From positions 1,504 through 51,247 of the forward strand of contig JAJYQS010000068.1 of the NCBI GenBank assembly GCA_021794475.1: 49,744 bases of DNA, in the 5' to 3' direction. This stretch comes from a bacterium (lineage in GTDB: Bacteria > SZUA-79 > Acidulodesulfobacterales > Acidulodesulfobacteraceae). Below the pieces are notes generated by a model. It was not told the DNA's origin. It worked only from the letters and a program-made list of their open reading frames with translations, and did not search any database. Of the stretch, positions 40,559-49,744 are shown one piece after another. Numbering within the stretch: the first letter of the stretch is position 1; every line of letters starts with the position of its first letter. Both the position numbers and the translations under genes were made by a program.

Positions 40559-43237
40559 TTACTGAAATATTTCTTTTAATCTATCTTTAAGACCGGAGTT
40601 CCTTTCCTCTATTTTTGAGTGCATGGCTATAGAAAAGGCTTTAAATGTACCGAATATAACTACATTCTTTTTTCCTCTCGTTATTGCGGTATATAAAAGA
40701 TTTTTTTTAAGCATCATATAATGTGTTTGATGAAATATTATAATTACATTATCAAATTCGCTGCCCTGCGATTTATGTATAGAAAGCGCATAGGCGAGCG
40801 ATAAATTGCTGTAAACATCCAAGAAGTCGTATGCGACCGGCTTAGAAAAATTCACGGTCATTGTTTTGCCTATATGGTCAATACTTATTATAACACCTGT
40901 ATCCCCGTTAAAAACATCAAGGTCATAATTATTTTTAGTCTGTATTACCCTGTCGTTCACCCTGAATTGAACGCCGTTACATATAAAAGTATCTTCGCTG
41001 CTGTTAATATTCTCTATAGGATTAAAAATTTCCTGCAAAATTGTATTTAATTTAAAATAACCCAGCTCACCCTTACGCATTGGTGTTAACACCTGAATAT
41101 CATTAAAATCTACATGATGATTATGAATATTATCATGATTATTAATATAAACGTCTTTATTTGTTTTCTGCTTTTCAATTCTTTTATTTTTGACTTTTTT
41201 TATAAAATCAATAAAATCTTCAAGAACATAAACTTTTCCTGTTTCTTTTTCATCATATATTTTTTTATATTTAATCATAAATTCATTATGCTTTTTTGCT
41301 TTTTTGCTATCAGAAACTTTGATTTCTTCATTAATTTTAACTTTGATATCATCGTGTTTAAATTCATTTAAATTATTTGCTTCATATGTAATAAATTTTT
41401 TATTATTAAGAAGATTATGCGCATTAAGATTTATAAGACCGCCTTCATTTTGCCTGAAAACTTTGGTGAGAAAAACGGAAGGTATAATTTTTTCATTAAA
41501 ATTTATTAAATCTCTGAGCAAATCACCCGGGTTAACAGACGGCAGCTGATTAACATCTCCGACCAGCACTACTTTCGCTTCGTCCTTCAAAGCCTTCAGC
41601 AGCTGCGAAAATATAACTGCGTCTACCATGCTCATTTCGTCAATAACTACTAAATCAAAAGGAAGTTTGTTATTTTCATTATAAGTGAAATAAGACTCAT
41701 TTGTTTCTCTATTAATAGTCGCTTTTAACAATCTGTGGATTGTAGAAATACTATAAGTTGTGCCGTCTTCCGCATCGGAACCGTTGTTTTTGTCATTATT
41801 TTTTTTATCCGCTGCAAAAATTATATCTTCCAATCTTTGAGCAGCTTTTCCGGAAAGGGACGTCAAGGCGATATTTTTTTCATTATGAATTTTACAAATT
41901 TCTTTAATAATCGTAGATTTGCCTGTCCCAGGTCCGCCGGAAATAATGGATATTTTATATTTTAGGGCGTTAATAACTGCATTTTTCTGCTCTTCAGTAA
42001 GAAATTCCGAAAAATTATGAGCTGCAGCGCCTGCATCTTTATTGGCGGTATTGCAGTTGGCACTGCCGTTGCTATTATTGCTTCCGATGTTATCCTTATC
42101 ATAGGGCAACAGCCTTTGCAGTTCCTTTGCGATTCTTAATTCAGAATAATAATAAACAGGGAGATATATTTTGCGCATAGTAAAATCTGTCTGGTAAACA
42201 TCGGCGTTTTCGTTATTAAAATCGGAAAATAAAAATGGCGGGTCTATTATTATCTGCTTTGCTGTACTGAGTTCAATAATAAATTTTTTAAGGTCTTTAA
42301 AATTAAAATTAACCTGTTCCGTGTCTGCATCGGCACTTATGTTAATTTCGCCGTTTATGCCGGTTTCATCGTTATTTCCAAAATCTTCTATCATTTCTGA
42401 AATATTATTTTTAATATCGGAAAAATAAACAAAAGTATTGCCGTTATTCATGCATAATTCGTTTATCAGATATTTCACGGCTTCTTTAATCCTATTAGGG
42501 TCATGTTTAGAAATGCCTAATTTGTTAGCCATAATATCCGCTTTTTTGAAACCTATACCCTTTATCTCTGTAAAAATATACGGATTTTCTTTCGCTAGTT
42601 GAATTGATTTTTCTTTGAATTTATTATAAATGGCTTTAATCTGATAATCGCTGAACTGGTAAGGTTTAAAAAACATTATGGCTCGCCTCAGTCCTGCGCT
42701 TGATTTTATTCCTTCAATAACAAAATTTATTTTAACATCGCCTATACCCTTGACTTCTCTAATTCTTTCAGGTTCATTATCAATTATATTTAAAGTGTCT
42801 TCTTTAAATTTGTTATATATCTCTTCGGCTAAAAATTTGCCTATGCCCTTAAATATACTGGAGGATAGATAGTTCACTATGGCAGTTTTTGTAGTGGCAA
42901 GAAATAATTCATATTCATCAAAATTAAACTGGTAGCCGTATTTTTTATGATAAACATATCTGCCTTTAAGTTTAATTTTTGAATCTACAACAGGCATATC
43001 AAAAAAATTGCCTGAAGCTATTAATATTCTGTCTTTAGAAAAAAGTCTTAAAATAATAAAACCGTTCGCCTGATTATAAAAAATAACGCTTTTAATTATT
43101 CCGTGTATGGTCTGAAGGCGGGAATCTCCGGATGTTTGCAAACCATCGTCCTTTGCAGGATTTGCTTCTTCTGATTCCGGCGGGTTTACTTCTGCATCTG
43201 GCTCCAATGATTCCAATTGCAATGATTTATCGTCCAT
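40559..43237 (-). CDS. recD2: RecD2-family ATP-dependent DNA helicase
   Basis: An 892-residue RecD-like (RecD2/TraA-type) SF1B 5'-3' helicase, involved in recombination and repair without RecBC. The N-terminal OB-like region (HGIIKSVIFYNQANGFIILR) and helix-hairpin-helix segments (GIGKFLAEEI, VKGIGDVK, IKGIGFKKADIMANKLGI) precede the motor. Walker A GGPGTGKST is at 434-442, DEMS at 533-536, VGDVNQLPSVNPGDLL and VFRQNEGG follow, and the C-terminal AYALSIHKSQGSEFDNVII and LLYTAITRGKKNVVI are motifs V and VI. Asn-rich insertions lie near 384-400, 476-492 and in the late linker, making it longer than the usual 720-750 residues. It precedes pyk. Confidence 0.92.
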   Translation of the reverse strand: MDDKSLQLESLEPDAEVNPPESEEANPAKDDGLQTSGDSRLQTIHGIIKSVIFYNQANGFIILRLFSKDRILIASGNFFDMPVVDSKIKLKGRYVYHKKYGYQFNFDEYELFLATTKTAIVNYLSSSIFKGIGKFLAEEIYNKFKEDTLNIIDNEPERIREVKGIGDVKINFVIEGIKSSAGLRRAIMFFKPYQFSDYQIKAIYNKFKEKSIQLAKENPYIFTEIKGIGFKKADIMANKLGISKHDPNRIKEAVKYLINELCMNNGNTFVYFSDIKNNISEMIEDFGNNDETGINGEINISADADTEQVNFNFKDLKKFIIELSTAKQIIIDPPFLFSDFNNENADVYQTDFTMRKIYLPVYYYSELRIAKELQRLLPYDKDNIGSNNSNGSANCNTANKDAGAAAHNFSEFLTEEQKNAVINALKYKISIISGGPGTGKSTIIKEICKIHNEKNIALTSLSGKAAQRLEDIIFAADKKNNDKNNGSDAEDGTTYSISTIHRLLKATINRETNESYFTYNENNKLPFDLVVIDEMSMVDAVIFSQLLKALKDEAKVVLVGDVNQLPSVNPGDLLRDLINFNEKIIPSVFLTKVFRQNEGGLINLNAHNLLNNKKFITYEANNLNEFKHDDIKVKINEEIKVSDSKKAKKHNEFMIKYKKIYDEKETGKVYVLEDFIDFIKKVKNKRIEKQKTNKDVYINNHDNIHNHHVDFNDIQVLTPMRKGELGYFKLNTILQEIFNPIENINSSEDTFICNGVQFRVNDRVIQTKNNYDLDVFNGDTGVIISIDHIGKTMTVNFSKPVAYDFLDVYSNLSLAYALSIHKSQGSEFDNVIIIFHQTHYMMLKKNLLYTAITRGKKNVVIFGTFKAFSIAMHSKIEERNSGLKDRLKEIFQ

Positions 43238-43463
43238 TTTTTATATTTAGAAATTATTATAAATTATAAATCAAATAATTTTTATAAACAACATATATAA
43301 ATGCATAGTATTTTATAGTATTTTCAATTTTATTATCTATTATTATATTACATTGCCTGCTTATTTTAAATAATTATTATCTGTTATTATATTATTCATT
43401 TATAACAATATATATAATATATACGATGTTTATACTTTTAATATTTCCTTATATATAAACACT

Positions 43464-44654
43464 TTATTGCGATTTTTTGTCTGAGGAAAATTTATTAGAT
43501 GTAGTGGGAACTACATGAAAAGAAACATCGGGAAGAGCATCTATAAGTTTATTGACAATACTTTTATAAAAAAATTTAGAGATTCTATTTTTTTTTACAT
43601 TAGTAGCGCCTATAACTACGTGGGAAACATTATTATTTTTAACAAAATCAATCACACCCTGCACAACATCGTCCGCCTGAAAACTGAATATTGACGCTCC
43701 CATATTTTCTGCTATTGATATATTCTTTGCAAGCGATTTGTCATAATTTTTATTGACCGTTCCTATTTTATGCCTGTTTCTTAAATTTATATGAAGTGCA
43801 TAAAAATTAGAGTTAAGCCTGCCGGCTAATTTTGAGCCTATCCTCAGCAGTCTTGCAGAGTCAGGATTTGAGCTTATCAGAACCAGAATTTTTTCATTTG
43901 ATTTTAATTCTAATTTATTTTTTGTTTTTAAATCATCTATATCCGCTGACTGTTCGCTAAGCTCATCGGCAACTTTTCTTAAAGACAGTTCTCTTAAGAT
44001 AATCAGATTTTCAAGTTTAAAAAAATTTTCAAGGGCAATGTTTATTTTTTCTTTAGAATATATTTTCCCTTCTTTTAACCTTTTTATCAATTCATTAGCG
44101 GGTATATCTATGTTAATAATTTCTGTAACATAATTTAAAATATAATCAGGCACCCTTTCGGCAACCTTAATCCCCAGTTCTGCTTCGACTTTTTCGGCAA
44201 TAGAATTTATATGAAAAATATTTAACGTCGTAAAAACACTTATTCCCGATTGAAATATATCAATAGTATCCTGATATCTTTTAATATTTTTTGAACCCGG
44301 AATATTATTGTGAGCTAGCTCGTCTATTAAAACGATATTGGGTTTCCTTGCAATAATCGCTTCTGCGTCTAATTCGTCGAATATTGAATTTTTATATTCT
44401 ATTTTTTTTCTGGCTATTATCGGAAGTTTGCCGATTGCTTTTTCCGTTTCCTTTCTTCCGTGAGTTTCGATTATGCCTATTGAAACATCTATGCCGTTCT
44501 CAAGCAGATAATTGCCGTCTTCAAGCATTGCATAAGTTTTTCCTGTTCCCGGAACCGCGCCTAAATATATTCTGAAAACGTTAGTATCGCTTGAAGAATA
44601 TTTAATTTTATTTAATATAGAATCTGCGGAAGGTCTGCTGTATTCAATTTTCAA
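43464..44654 (-). CDS. kdpD: Truncated KdpD (sensory half, no histidine kinase)
   Basis: A 396-residue protein with only the N-terminal half of KdpD: the KdpD domain (about 24-230) with Walker A GAVPGTGKTYAMLEDG at 32-47, the IETHGRKETE segment and Walker B NIVLIDELAHNNIPGSK, followed by a universal-stress-protein domain (about 245-385, ending in ASIFSFQADDVVQGVI and HVVIGATN). The membrane helices, HisKA and ATPase domains are missing, and no kinase or kdpE follows in the 226 bases downstream. Such short KdpD proteins are known, for instance in cyanobacteria, and may signal by ATP or c-di-AMP binding. It ends the kdp operon. It could be a truncated gene, but the ends look clean. Confidence 0.88.
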   Translation of the reverse strand: MKIEYSRPSADSILNKIKYSSSDTNVFRIYLGAVPGTGKTYAMLEDGNYLLENGIDVSIGIIETHGRKETEKAIGKLPIIARKKIEYKNSIFDELDAEAIIARKPNIVLIDELAHNNIPGSKNIKRYQDTIDIFQSGISVFTTLNIFHINSIAEKVEAELGIKVAERVPDYILNYVTEIINIDIPANELIKRLKEGKIYSKEKINIALENFFKLENLIILRELSLRKVADELSEQSADIDDLKTKNKLELKSNEKILVLISSNPDSARLLRIGSKLAGRLNSNFYALHINLRNRHKIGTVNKNYDKSLAKNISIAENMGASIFSFQADDVVQGVIDFVKNNNVSHVVIGATNVKKNRISKFFYKSIVNKLIDALPDVSFHVVPTTSNKFSSDKKSQ

Positions 44655-44772
44655 ATTTTAAATTTCGTAAGTCTAAATTTAAAAAAATATCAAATTCAAA
44701 CTTAAACGCCTCCTATATAATATTCACTGTGAGTTTCGTTAACAGATTAATTAAATTAAATTATTCAATAAA

Positions 44773-45006
44773 TTAATTATTTCTAACTTTAATCCATCTT
44801 ATCAACGAAAGCATTCCCCATAGACATTCTATCACACCAAACGGCCATGTTCCTGCCAAAAAACCGTAAAGCGAAGCAAGCAGGCAAGAAAACCCGAATA
44901 ATAATGTATATAATGAATTTTTATCTTCAAGAAAATAAAATATCATCATTAAAAATGTTACCGCTGCTCCAAAAATATTCAGAGTTGACATAGAAATTGA
45001 ATTCAT
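44773..45006 (-). CDS. Small membrane protein between kdpB and kdpD
   Basis: A 77-residue protein with three hydrophobic helices (about 9-25, 30-50, 53-70) and the conserved-looking end GFLAGTWPFGVIECLWGMLSLIRWIK. I recognise this WPFGxxExxW tail in a group of small uncharacterised bacterial membrane proteins, but know no function. A GGGAG ribosome-binding site 9 bases before the ATG supports it. Location inside the kdp operon suggests an accessory role in potassium uptake or in signalling to KdpD. Confidence 0.75.
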   Translation of the reverse strand: MNSISMSTLNIFGAAVTFLMMIFYFLEDKNSLYTLLFGFSCLLASLYGFLAGTWPFGVIECLWGMLSLIRWIKVRNN

Positions 45007-45232
45007 TTTTAATAACTCCCTGTATCAAGTTAATCTTTTTCAAACTAATTTTAATAAGTTATAATGCAACTAAAATGCCATGTCTATAACTTATTAAGTT
45101 TATTATATTTTATATTGAATTTTATATTAAAAGTATTCTAAATATGCCTATAAATTAATTAATAAAAATTTATTTATTTCATTTGTATATTTTATAGGCA
45201 TAAAATAAACTTACAGCGTTATATTGCCGACA

Positions 45233-47281
45233 TCAGATAATGTGAAAATAGGTTATCAGCATATCAATAAGCTTTATTCCTATAAACGGAGCTATTACCC
45301 CGCCGAGTCCGTAAATCAACAGATTTCTCGTTAAAATATTCGACGCCTTAGCAGGTCTATATTTGACGCCCCTCAAAGCAAGAGGAATAAGTATTATTAT
45401 AATAATTGCATTAAATATAACAGCCGACAGTATTGCAGACTCCGGCGAAGACAGACCCATTATGTTAAGAGGCGCAAGCCACGGCATAATTGGCGCAAAC
45501 ATAGCCGGTATTATTGCAAAATACTTTGCCAGGTCGTTTGCAATGGAAAATGTTGTAAGGGAACCTCTTGTTATAAGAAGCTGTTTTCCGGTTTCAACTA
45601 TTTCAATCAATTTTGTCGGGTTTGAATCTAAATCAATCATATTGCCTGCCTCTTTAGCCGCCATTGTTCCGGTGTTCATAGCAACTCCGACATCTGCCTG
45701 CGCTAAAGCAGGAGCATCGTTTGTGCCGTCTCCGGTCATGGCGACTAATTTGCCTAAGGACTGCTCTTTTTTAATGATTGCCATTTTTGTTTCAGGCGTT
45801 GCCTCTGAGACAAACTCGTCAACCCCTGCTTCATCCGCTATAGCCCTTGCCGTTAATGGATTATCTCCGGTAATCATAATTGTTTTAATGCCTATTTTTC
45901 TCAGGCTGTTTATTCTTTCTTTAATCCCGCCTTTTACAACATCTTTAAGCTGAATAAGTCCGAGCATACGGTTGTTAACCGCGACAGCTAAAGGGGTTCC
46001 GCCCTGTTTTGAAATATCGGCGGCGGTTTCTATAAGTCTTCTATCTTCAGTTCCGCCGTTTTGAATAACATAATTTGAAATTGCTTCAACGGCTCCTTTT
46101 CTGATATTTTCTTTTTTGTCTAAAATATCAACGCCGCTCATTCTTGTCATAGCTGAAAATGGTATAAATTTTATATTATCCTCGTCTAAATGCCTGCCCC
46201 TTAAACCGTATTTTTTTGCAAGCGTCACGACGGAACGTCCTTCCGGCGTTTCGTCGCTGATTGAAGAAAGCTGGGCATAATCTGCCAATTCGTTAATATT
46301 AACGTCCACCGCAGGAATAAAATTAACGGCCATTCTGTTTCCAAACGTTATCGTTCCCGTTTTATCAAGCAAAAGCGTGTTTACGTCGCCTGCAGCCTCT
46401 ACCGCTTTACCTGACATGGCAATAACATTATGTTTAACTAACCTGTCCATTCCCGAAATGCCTATAGCCGAAAGTAGCGCTCCAATAGTAGTAGGAATTA
46501 AACATACTAAAAGAGCAACATATATAACCGGCGAAATATAACCGTGAAAATACGCAACCATAGGTTCAATAGTTACAACCACTACTAGAAAAAGAGCTGT
46601 AAACATAACAAGAAGAATATTCAGAGCTACTTCATTAGGCGTCTTCTGCCGTGAAGCTCCTTCTACTAAACTTATCATTTTATCAATAAATCCTTCACCG
46701 GGATTTGATGTAATTTTTATAGAAATCTTATCGGAAAGGACTTTTGTTCCTCCCGTAACAGCGCTTCTGTCTCCTCCGCTTTCCCTGATTACAGGCGCAG
46801 ATTCTCCTGTAATAGCGGATTCATCCACGGATGCAATACCTTCTATAACATCGCCGTCTCCAGGTATGATGTCGTCCGTTTCGCACACGACAATATCGCC
46901 TTTTCTAAGCATTGACGCCTTAATTTTTTCTTCTTTTCCGTCGGCTTTTAATAAACGCGCTATAACCTCAGTCTTACTCTTTCTGAGGGTTTCAGCCTGC
47001 GCTTTACCCCTTCCTTCGGAAATACTTTCGGCAAAATTTGCGAAAATTATCGTAAACCACAGCCATAAAGTGATTTGAACAATAAACAGCATATACTTAA
47101 AATCATGCAAAAATAGATTTTTAAAAAGAATTGCCGTTGTAATTACCGAACCTATTTCTACCACGAACATAACAGGATTCTTAATCATTACTTTAGGATT
47201 TAATTTCCTGAATGATTCTGCAATCGCTGTTTTTAATATATTTTTGTTAAATGCCGACACGTGATACGCTTTGTTTGACAT
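45233..47281 (-). CDS. kdpB: Potassium-transporting ATPase B subunit
   Basis: A 682-residue P-type ATPase that powers the Kdp high-affinity potassium pump. TGES (158-161; Ser161 matches the inhibitory phosphoserine site of E. coli KdpB), the phosphorylated Asp306 in DKTGT, the hinge [19 protein letters not shown] and the KdpB-specific [20 protein letters not shown] are all present. Seven membrane helices in the expected places. GGAGTG before the ATG is a good site. In this operon kdpB comes third, after kdpA and kdpC, whereas the usual order is A-B-C. A 226-base gap separates it from the small membrane-protein gene. Confidence 0.96.
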   Translation of the reverse strand: MSNKAYHVSAFNKNILKTAIAESFRKLNPKVMIKNPVMFVVEIGSVITTAILFKNLFLHDFKYMLFIVQITLWLWFTIIFANFAESISEGRGKAQAETLRKSKTEVIARLLKADGKEEKIKASMLRKGDIVVCETDDIIPGDGDVIEGIASVDESAITGESAPVIRESGGDRSAVTGGTKVLSDKISIKITSNPGEGFIDKMISLVEGASRQKTPNEVALNILLVMFTALFLVVVVTIEPMVAYFHGYISPVIYVALLVCLIPTTIGALLSAIGISGMDRLVKHNVIAMSGKAVEAAGDVNTLLLDKTGTITFGNRMAVNFIPAVDVNINELADYAQLSSISDETPEGRSVVTLAKKYGLRGRHLDEDNIKFIPFSAMTRMSGVDILDKKENIRKGAVEAISNYVIQNGGTEDRRLIETAADISKQGGTPLAVAVNNRMLGLIQLKDVVKGGIKERINSLRKIGIKTIMITGDNPLTARAIADEAGVDEFVSEATPETKMAIIKKEQSLGKLVAMTGDGTNDAPALAQADVGVAMNTGTMAAKEAGNMIDLDSNPTKLIEIVETGKQLLITRGSLTTFSIANDLAKYFAIIPAMFAPIMPWLAPLNIMGLSSPESAILSAVIFNAIIIIILIPLALRGVKYRPAKASNILTRNLLIYGLGGVIAPFIGIKLIDMLITYFHII

Positions 47282-47380
47282 TTTAATTTCACTCCGTTAT
47301 TGATTTTATTTAAATTTTAAATTTAGAATTACGAGCCATAAGAGCCATAAATTATTATTAAGTTAAAAATTTTTTAAGAT

Positions 47381-48004
47381 TTAGTCTGCAAGAACCGGAA
47401 AAATCTTTTTAAATAATTTCTTATTTTTAACCTTTAAAATTCCTGCAAGCATAAGATTAAGTTTATCCGTATTTAATCCCGGCGTTCCGAAAATTCCGAA
47501 TTGCCGTCCTGAAATATGTTCCATCACAAGCTTGCGCAGCGTCTCTTCCTTTATTCCGGTTAATTTTGAAATTCTCGGCACCTGGTCAAGAGCGGCGGCT
47601 ATAGAAATGTACGGTCCAAGCCCGGAACCTGAGCCTGTAACTATATCAACAGGAACATCGCCTTTCTTTACAGTAGGATTTTCTTTTAAAAAATTATCTA
47701 TAAATTTCTTTTCTATAGCGATATATTTACCGTTTGTAGGCGCATAATTAGAACCGCTTGATTCAGTGCCGTTATACCCGTTTCCGGCATAAGACGGTCT
47801 TCCGTTGAATATATAGGGGGAGGTAAATTTTTCTCCTATGAGCATTGAACCTATAGGTTTAGAGTTTTTGTACGCAATACTGCCTCCCGCCTGAAAAGGA
47901 AAAAATATTTTTCCTACTCCCCATATTAAAAATGTATATGCGATACTGCATAACAGATACAGCAATACAGTCATTTTAATGATTTTTATCAATTCTTTTG
48001 CCAT
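47381..48004 (-). CDS. kdpC: Potassium-transporting ATPase C subunit
   Basis: A 207-residue KdpC: one N-terminal membrane helix (about 8-30), then the periplasmic domain with YFNGRPSYAG-like FNGRPSYAGNGYNGT, PVDIVTGSGSGLGPYISIAA and GTPGLNTDKLNLMLAG. KdpC stabilises the KdpA-KdpB complex. The family norm is GSGSGLDPHIS; here Asp-Pro-His is replaced by Gly-Pro-Tyr, a mild oddity. GAGGTG supports the ATG. It sits between kdpA (about 97 bases upstream) and kdpB (99 bases downstream). Confidence 0.94.
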   Translation of the reverse strand: MAKELIKIIKMTVLLYLLCSIAYTFLIWGVGKIFFPFQAGGSIAYKNSKPIGSMLIGEKFTSPYIFNGRPSYAGNGYNGTESSGSNYAPTNGKYIAIEKKFIDNFLKENPTVKKGDVPVDIVTGSGSGLGPYISIAAALDQVPRISKLTGIKEETLRKLVMEHISGRQFGIFGTPGLNTDKLNLMLAGILKVKNKKLFKKIFPVLAD

Positions 48005-48101
48005 AAAACACCTCTATTTCATTTTTTTATTATTAAATTAAAATTTGCTTAATATTAAACGCTTTTATTTAATTTAAAACTAAAAGAACTATCTGCCGCC
48101 G

Positions 48102-49744
48102 TCAGCGTAAGTAGAACAGATGTCCTTTAACCATTGCAAAATGCTCGGCAATAGGTCCCAATGCAAGCGCAGGAAAGAACGTTAATGCTCCGATTAATAT
48201 TATCGTTCCCATTACGACCGAATAAAACAAAAAACCGTGTTCAGGAAAAGTTCCGGCAGACTCTGGAATTCTTTTCTTTTTTATTAACGCTCCTGCAATA
48301 GCTACCTGACATATAATAGGAATATATCTTCCAAACATTAAGGTAAATCCGAATATTACGTTATAGAACGTTGTATTTCCGTTTAAACCGGCGAAAGCAG
48401 ACCCGTTATTAGCCACGGTTGACGTAAATGCGTACAGCACTTCGGAAAGTCCATGCGGACCGGGGTTAAATATTCCCGCAAGACCTGCCGGAACAGACAT
48501 AGCTATACCGAATGGCACGAGTATTATAAAAGCGTGCGCAAACATCGCAAGAGTCGCAAGCGTGACTTCTTTTTTTCCTATCTTTTTGCCGAGAAACTCC
48601 GGCGTTCGCCCCACCATAAGTCCGGCAATAAAAACCGCTATTATGACCATAGTCAGCATATTTAATAATCCTACTCCCTTGCCGCCGAATATCAGGTTGA
48701 GCATCATTTCAACTATTAGTATCATACCTGAAAGCGGCATAAAACTATCATGAGCGCTGTCGACATTACCTGTGGTAAACGCGGTGGTTGCTCCGGCAAA
48801 CAACGAAGTCTGCGCAATGCCGAGATGCTCCTGCTTTCCTTCCATATTGCCGCCCGGATTATATTTTGCAGCGGTAACATTAGCGCCCAGATGCGCAAGG
48901 AAAGGATTGCCTGCCGCTTCCTGAGAATAAATCACGGCGACACAGACTATTAAAAGTGTTGCCGCTACCCAGAATAACGTCCATGCGTGTTTTTTATCAT
49001 CTATCATTATTCCGTACATGAAAAAAAGAGCTATCGGGATTACGCCCATCATAAAAATTGTAAGCGCATTAGTAAACGGATTGGGATTTTCGTACGGCTG
49101 AGCCGCATTAACGTCATAAAAGCCGCCTCCGTTGGTTCCAAAATTTTCGATGGATACCATAGAAGCTACCGGTCCTACCGACAGCGTCTGTTTTGTTCCC
49201 GTCATATTTGTTACCTTTTTCTGCATTGTAAAGGTTTGAGGAACGCCCTGCGAAAGCATGACGACAGCAAATATTATAGACAGCGGAATAAAAATTCTGT
49301 ATATAGTCTTAATAAAATCTACATAAATATTTCCTACGTATTTTGCTTCATGCCTTACGATACCTCTTATAAAAGCGACAGCGAAAACAAGACCGGTCGC
49401 TGCGGATGTAAATTGCAGAAAGACAAGCGCCATCTGTGAAAAATTAGACATTACTTCTTCGCCGCCGTAATTCTGCCAGTTGGTATTTGTTATAAAACTT
49501 ATTGCCGTATTAAAATCAAGTGCCCACGGAATACCCGCATAATGCATCTGATTAAACGGAAGATAGTTCTGATAATGCAGTATAAAAAATACGATTGCAG
49601 CCATAAGAAAATTAAAGACAAGTCCTATCTTTAAGTAAGTCGTCCATGTCATCTCATCTTCTTTATTGACTTTTAAAAACTTAAACGTTAAATTTTCAAA
49701 CGGATTAATTAATTTATCTAAGAAAGTATGCTCGTATTTAAAAA
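48102..49744 (-). CDS. kdpA: Potassium-transporting ATPase A subunit (5' end outside the window)
   Basis: The potassium-channel subunit of Kdp, partial. The frame stays open to the window end: residues before the internal ATG at 49652 read NPFENLTFKFLKVNKEDE, as expected in full KdpA, so the ATG there is not the real start. Selectivity-filter motifs are clear: FITNTNWQNYGGEE, SIENFGTNGGGFYDVNAA, STVANNGSAFAGL and the C-terminal FGRYIPIICQVAIAGAL region. About 547 residues lie in the window; a few dozen N-terminal residues are missing. kdpF, if present, would lie outside. First visible gene of the operon. Confidence 0.95.
   Translation of the reverse strand, partial: FKYEHTFLDKLINPFENLTFKFLKVNKEDEMTWTTYLKIGLVFNFLMAAIVFFILHYQNYLPFNQMHYAGIPWALDFNTAISFITNTNWQNYGGEEVMSNFSQMALVFLQFTSAATGLVFAVAFIRGIVRHEAKYVGNIYVDFIKTIYRIFIPLSIIFAVVMLSQGVPQTFTMQKKVTNMTGTKQTLSVGPVASMVSIENFGTNGGGFYDVNAAQPYENPNPFTNALTIFMMGVIPIALFFMYGIMIDDKKHAWTLFWVAATLLIVCVAVIYSQEAAGNPFLAHLGANVTAAKYNPGGNMEGKQEHLGIAQTSLFAGATTAFTTGNVDSAHDSFMPLSGMILIVEMMLNLIFGGKGVGLLNMLTMVIIAVFIAGLMVGRTPEFLGKKIGKKEVTLATLAMFAHAFIILVPFGIAMSVPAGLAGIFNPGPHGLSEVLYAFTSTVANNGSAFAGLNGNTTFYNVIFGFTLMFGRYIPIICQVAIAGALIKKKRIPESAGTFPEHGFLFYSVVMGTIILIGALTFFPALALGPIAEHFAMVKGHLFYLR

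Noticed and set aside
45363-45953. A 196-residue plus-strand open frame inside kdpB
   Set aside because: Antisense shadow of the conserved kdpB C-terminal region, without family features or a ribosome-binding site.

Overview
The window is strongly AT-rich DNA with short intergenic gaps. It comes from a Gram-negative (diderm) bacterium, since it carries tolQ-tolR-tolA-tolB-cpoB and lgt. The mix of a B12-dependent class II ribonucleotide reductase, KdpABC, a c-type-heme c-di-GMP sensor and a hemerythrin/DUF2249/DUF59 cluster suggests an anaerobic or microaerophilic 'deltaproteobacterial' type organism. A low-GC lineage such as the acidophilic sulfate-reducing Candidatus Acidulodesulfobacterales is my guess. 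That placement is inference; no marker here settles it.

Layout. 1-957: right-hand edge of a probable mobile element, with a partial ORF, a vapBC-type toxin-antitoxin pair and a 60-nt 3' fragment of tRNA-Leu(CAA) that looks like an attachment-site scar. 1008-6836 (minus): NamA/YqjM-type ene-reductase, OtsB-type trehalose-phosphatase, an unrecognised protein, Lgt, and a LysM/NlpC-P60 cell-wall hydrolase carrying a perfect 322-bp internal duplication. 7291-8837: initiator tRNA-fMet with a strong promoter, followed by an integrase remnant with an internal deletion, a hicAB pair and an HTH fragment, which together form a second, decayed integration site. 8889-18923: mostly housekeeping metabolism (ABM monooxygenase, ThiM, PAS-GAF-PAS-GGDEF cyclase, GlpK, PanC, an aminofutalosine-deaminase-like amidohydrolase, RsmA, TsaD). 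19008-23885: Tol locus without pal. 24039-27099: a 42-residue rubredoxin-like gene and nrdJ, with NrdR-like boxes overlapping the nrdJ promoter.

27237-36033: a large hairpin terminator, a secreted protein with DUF302-like segments, a heme-c GGDEF-EAL protein overlapping a thioredoxin-like gene, an orphan lipoyl (GcvH-like) protein, then hemerythrin and a double DUF2249 protein facing a heme-copper-oxidase-like membrane protein and a DUF59 protein. Both ends of this last cluster have CRP/FNR/HcpR-like palindromes, and it is the best candidate here for an under-described stress system (NO or Fe-S damage). 36277-38183: DUF5752-TreT trehalose synthase pair. 38268-38820: tRNA-Ser(GCT) and a small protein with a very acidic tail. 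39029-43237: pyruvate kinase and RecD2. 43464-49744 (minus): potassium uptake locus in the unusual order kdpA-kdpC-kdpB, then a small membrane protein and a KdpD lacking its histidine-kinase half; kdpA runs off the window end.

Themes that tie genes together: trehalose metabolism (otsB, treT), potassium/osmotic homeostasis (kdp), c-di-GMP signalling (two proteins), nitrosative or Fe-S stress, and two toxin-antitoxin pairs that sit at tRNA-associated integration scars. Several conserved enzymes carry Asn-rich low-complexity inserts.
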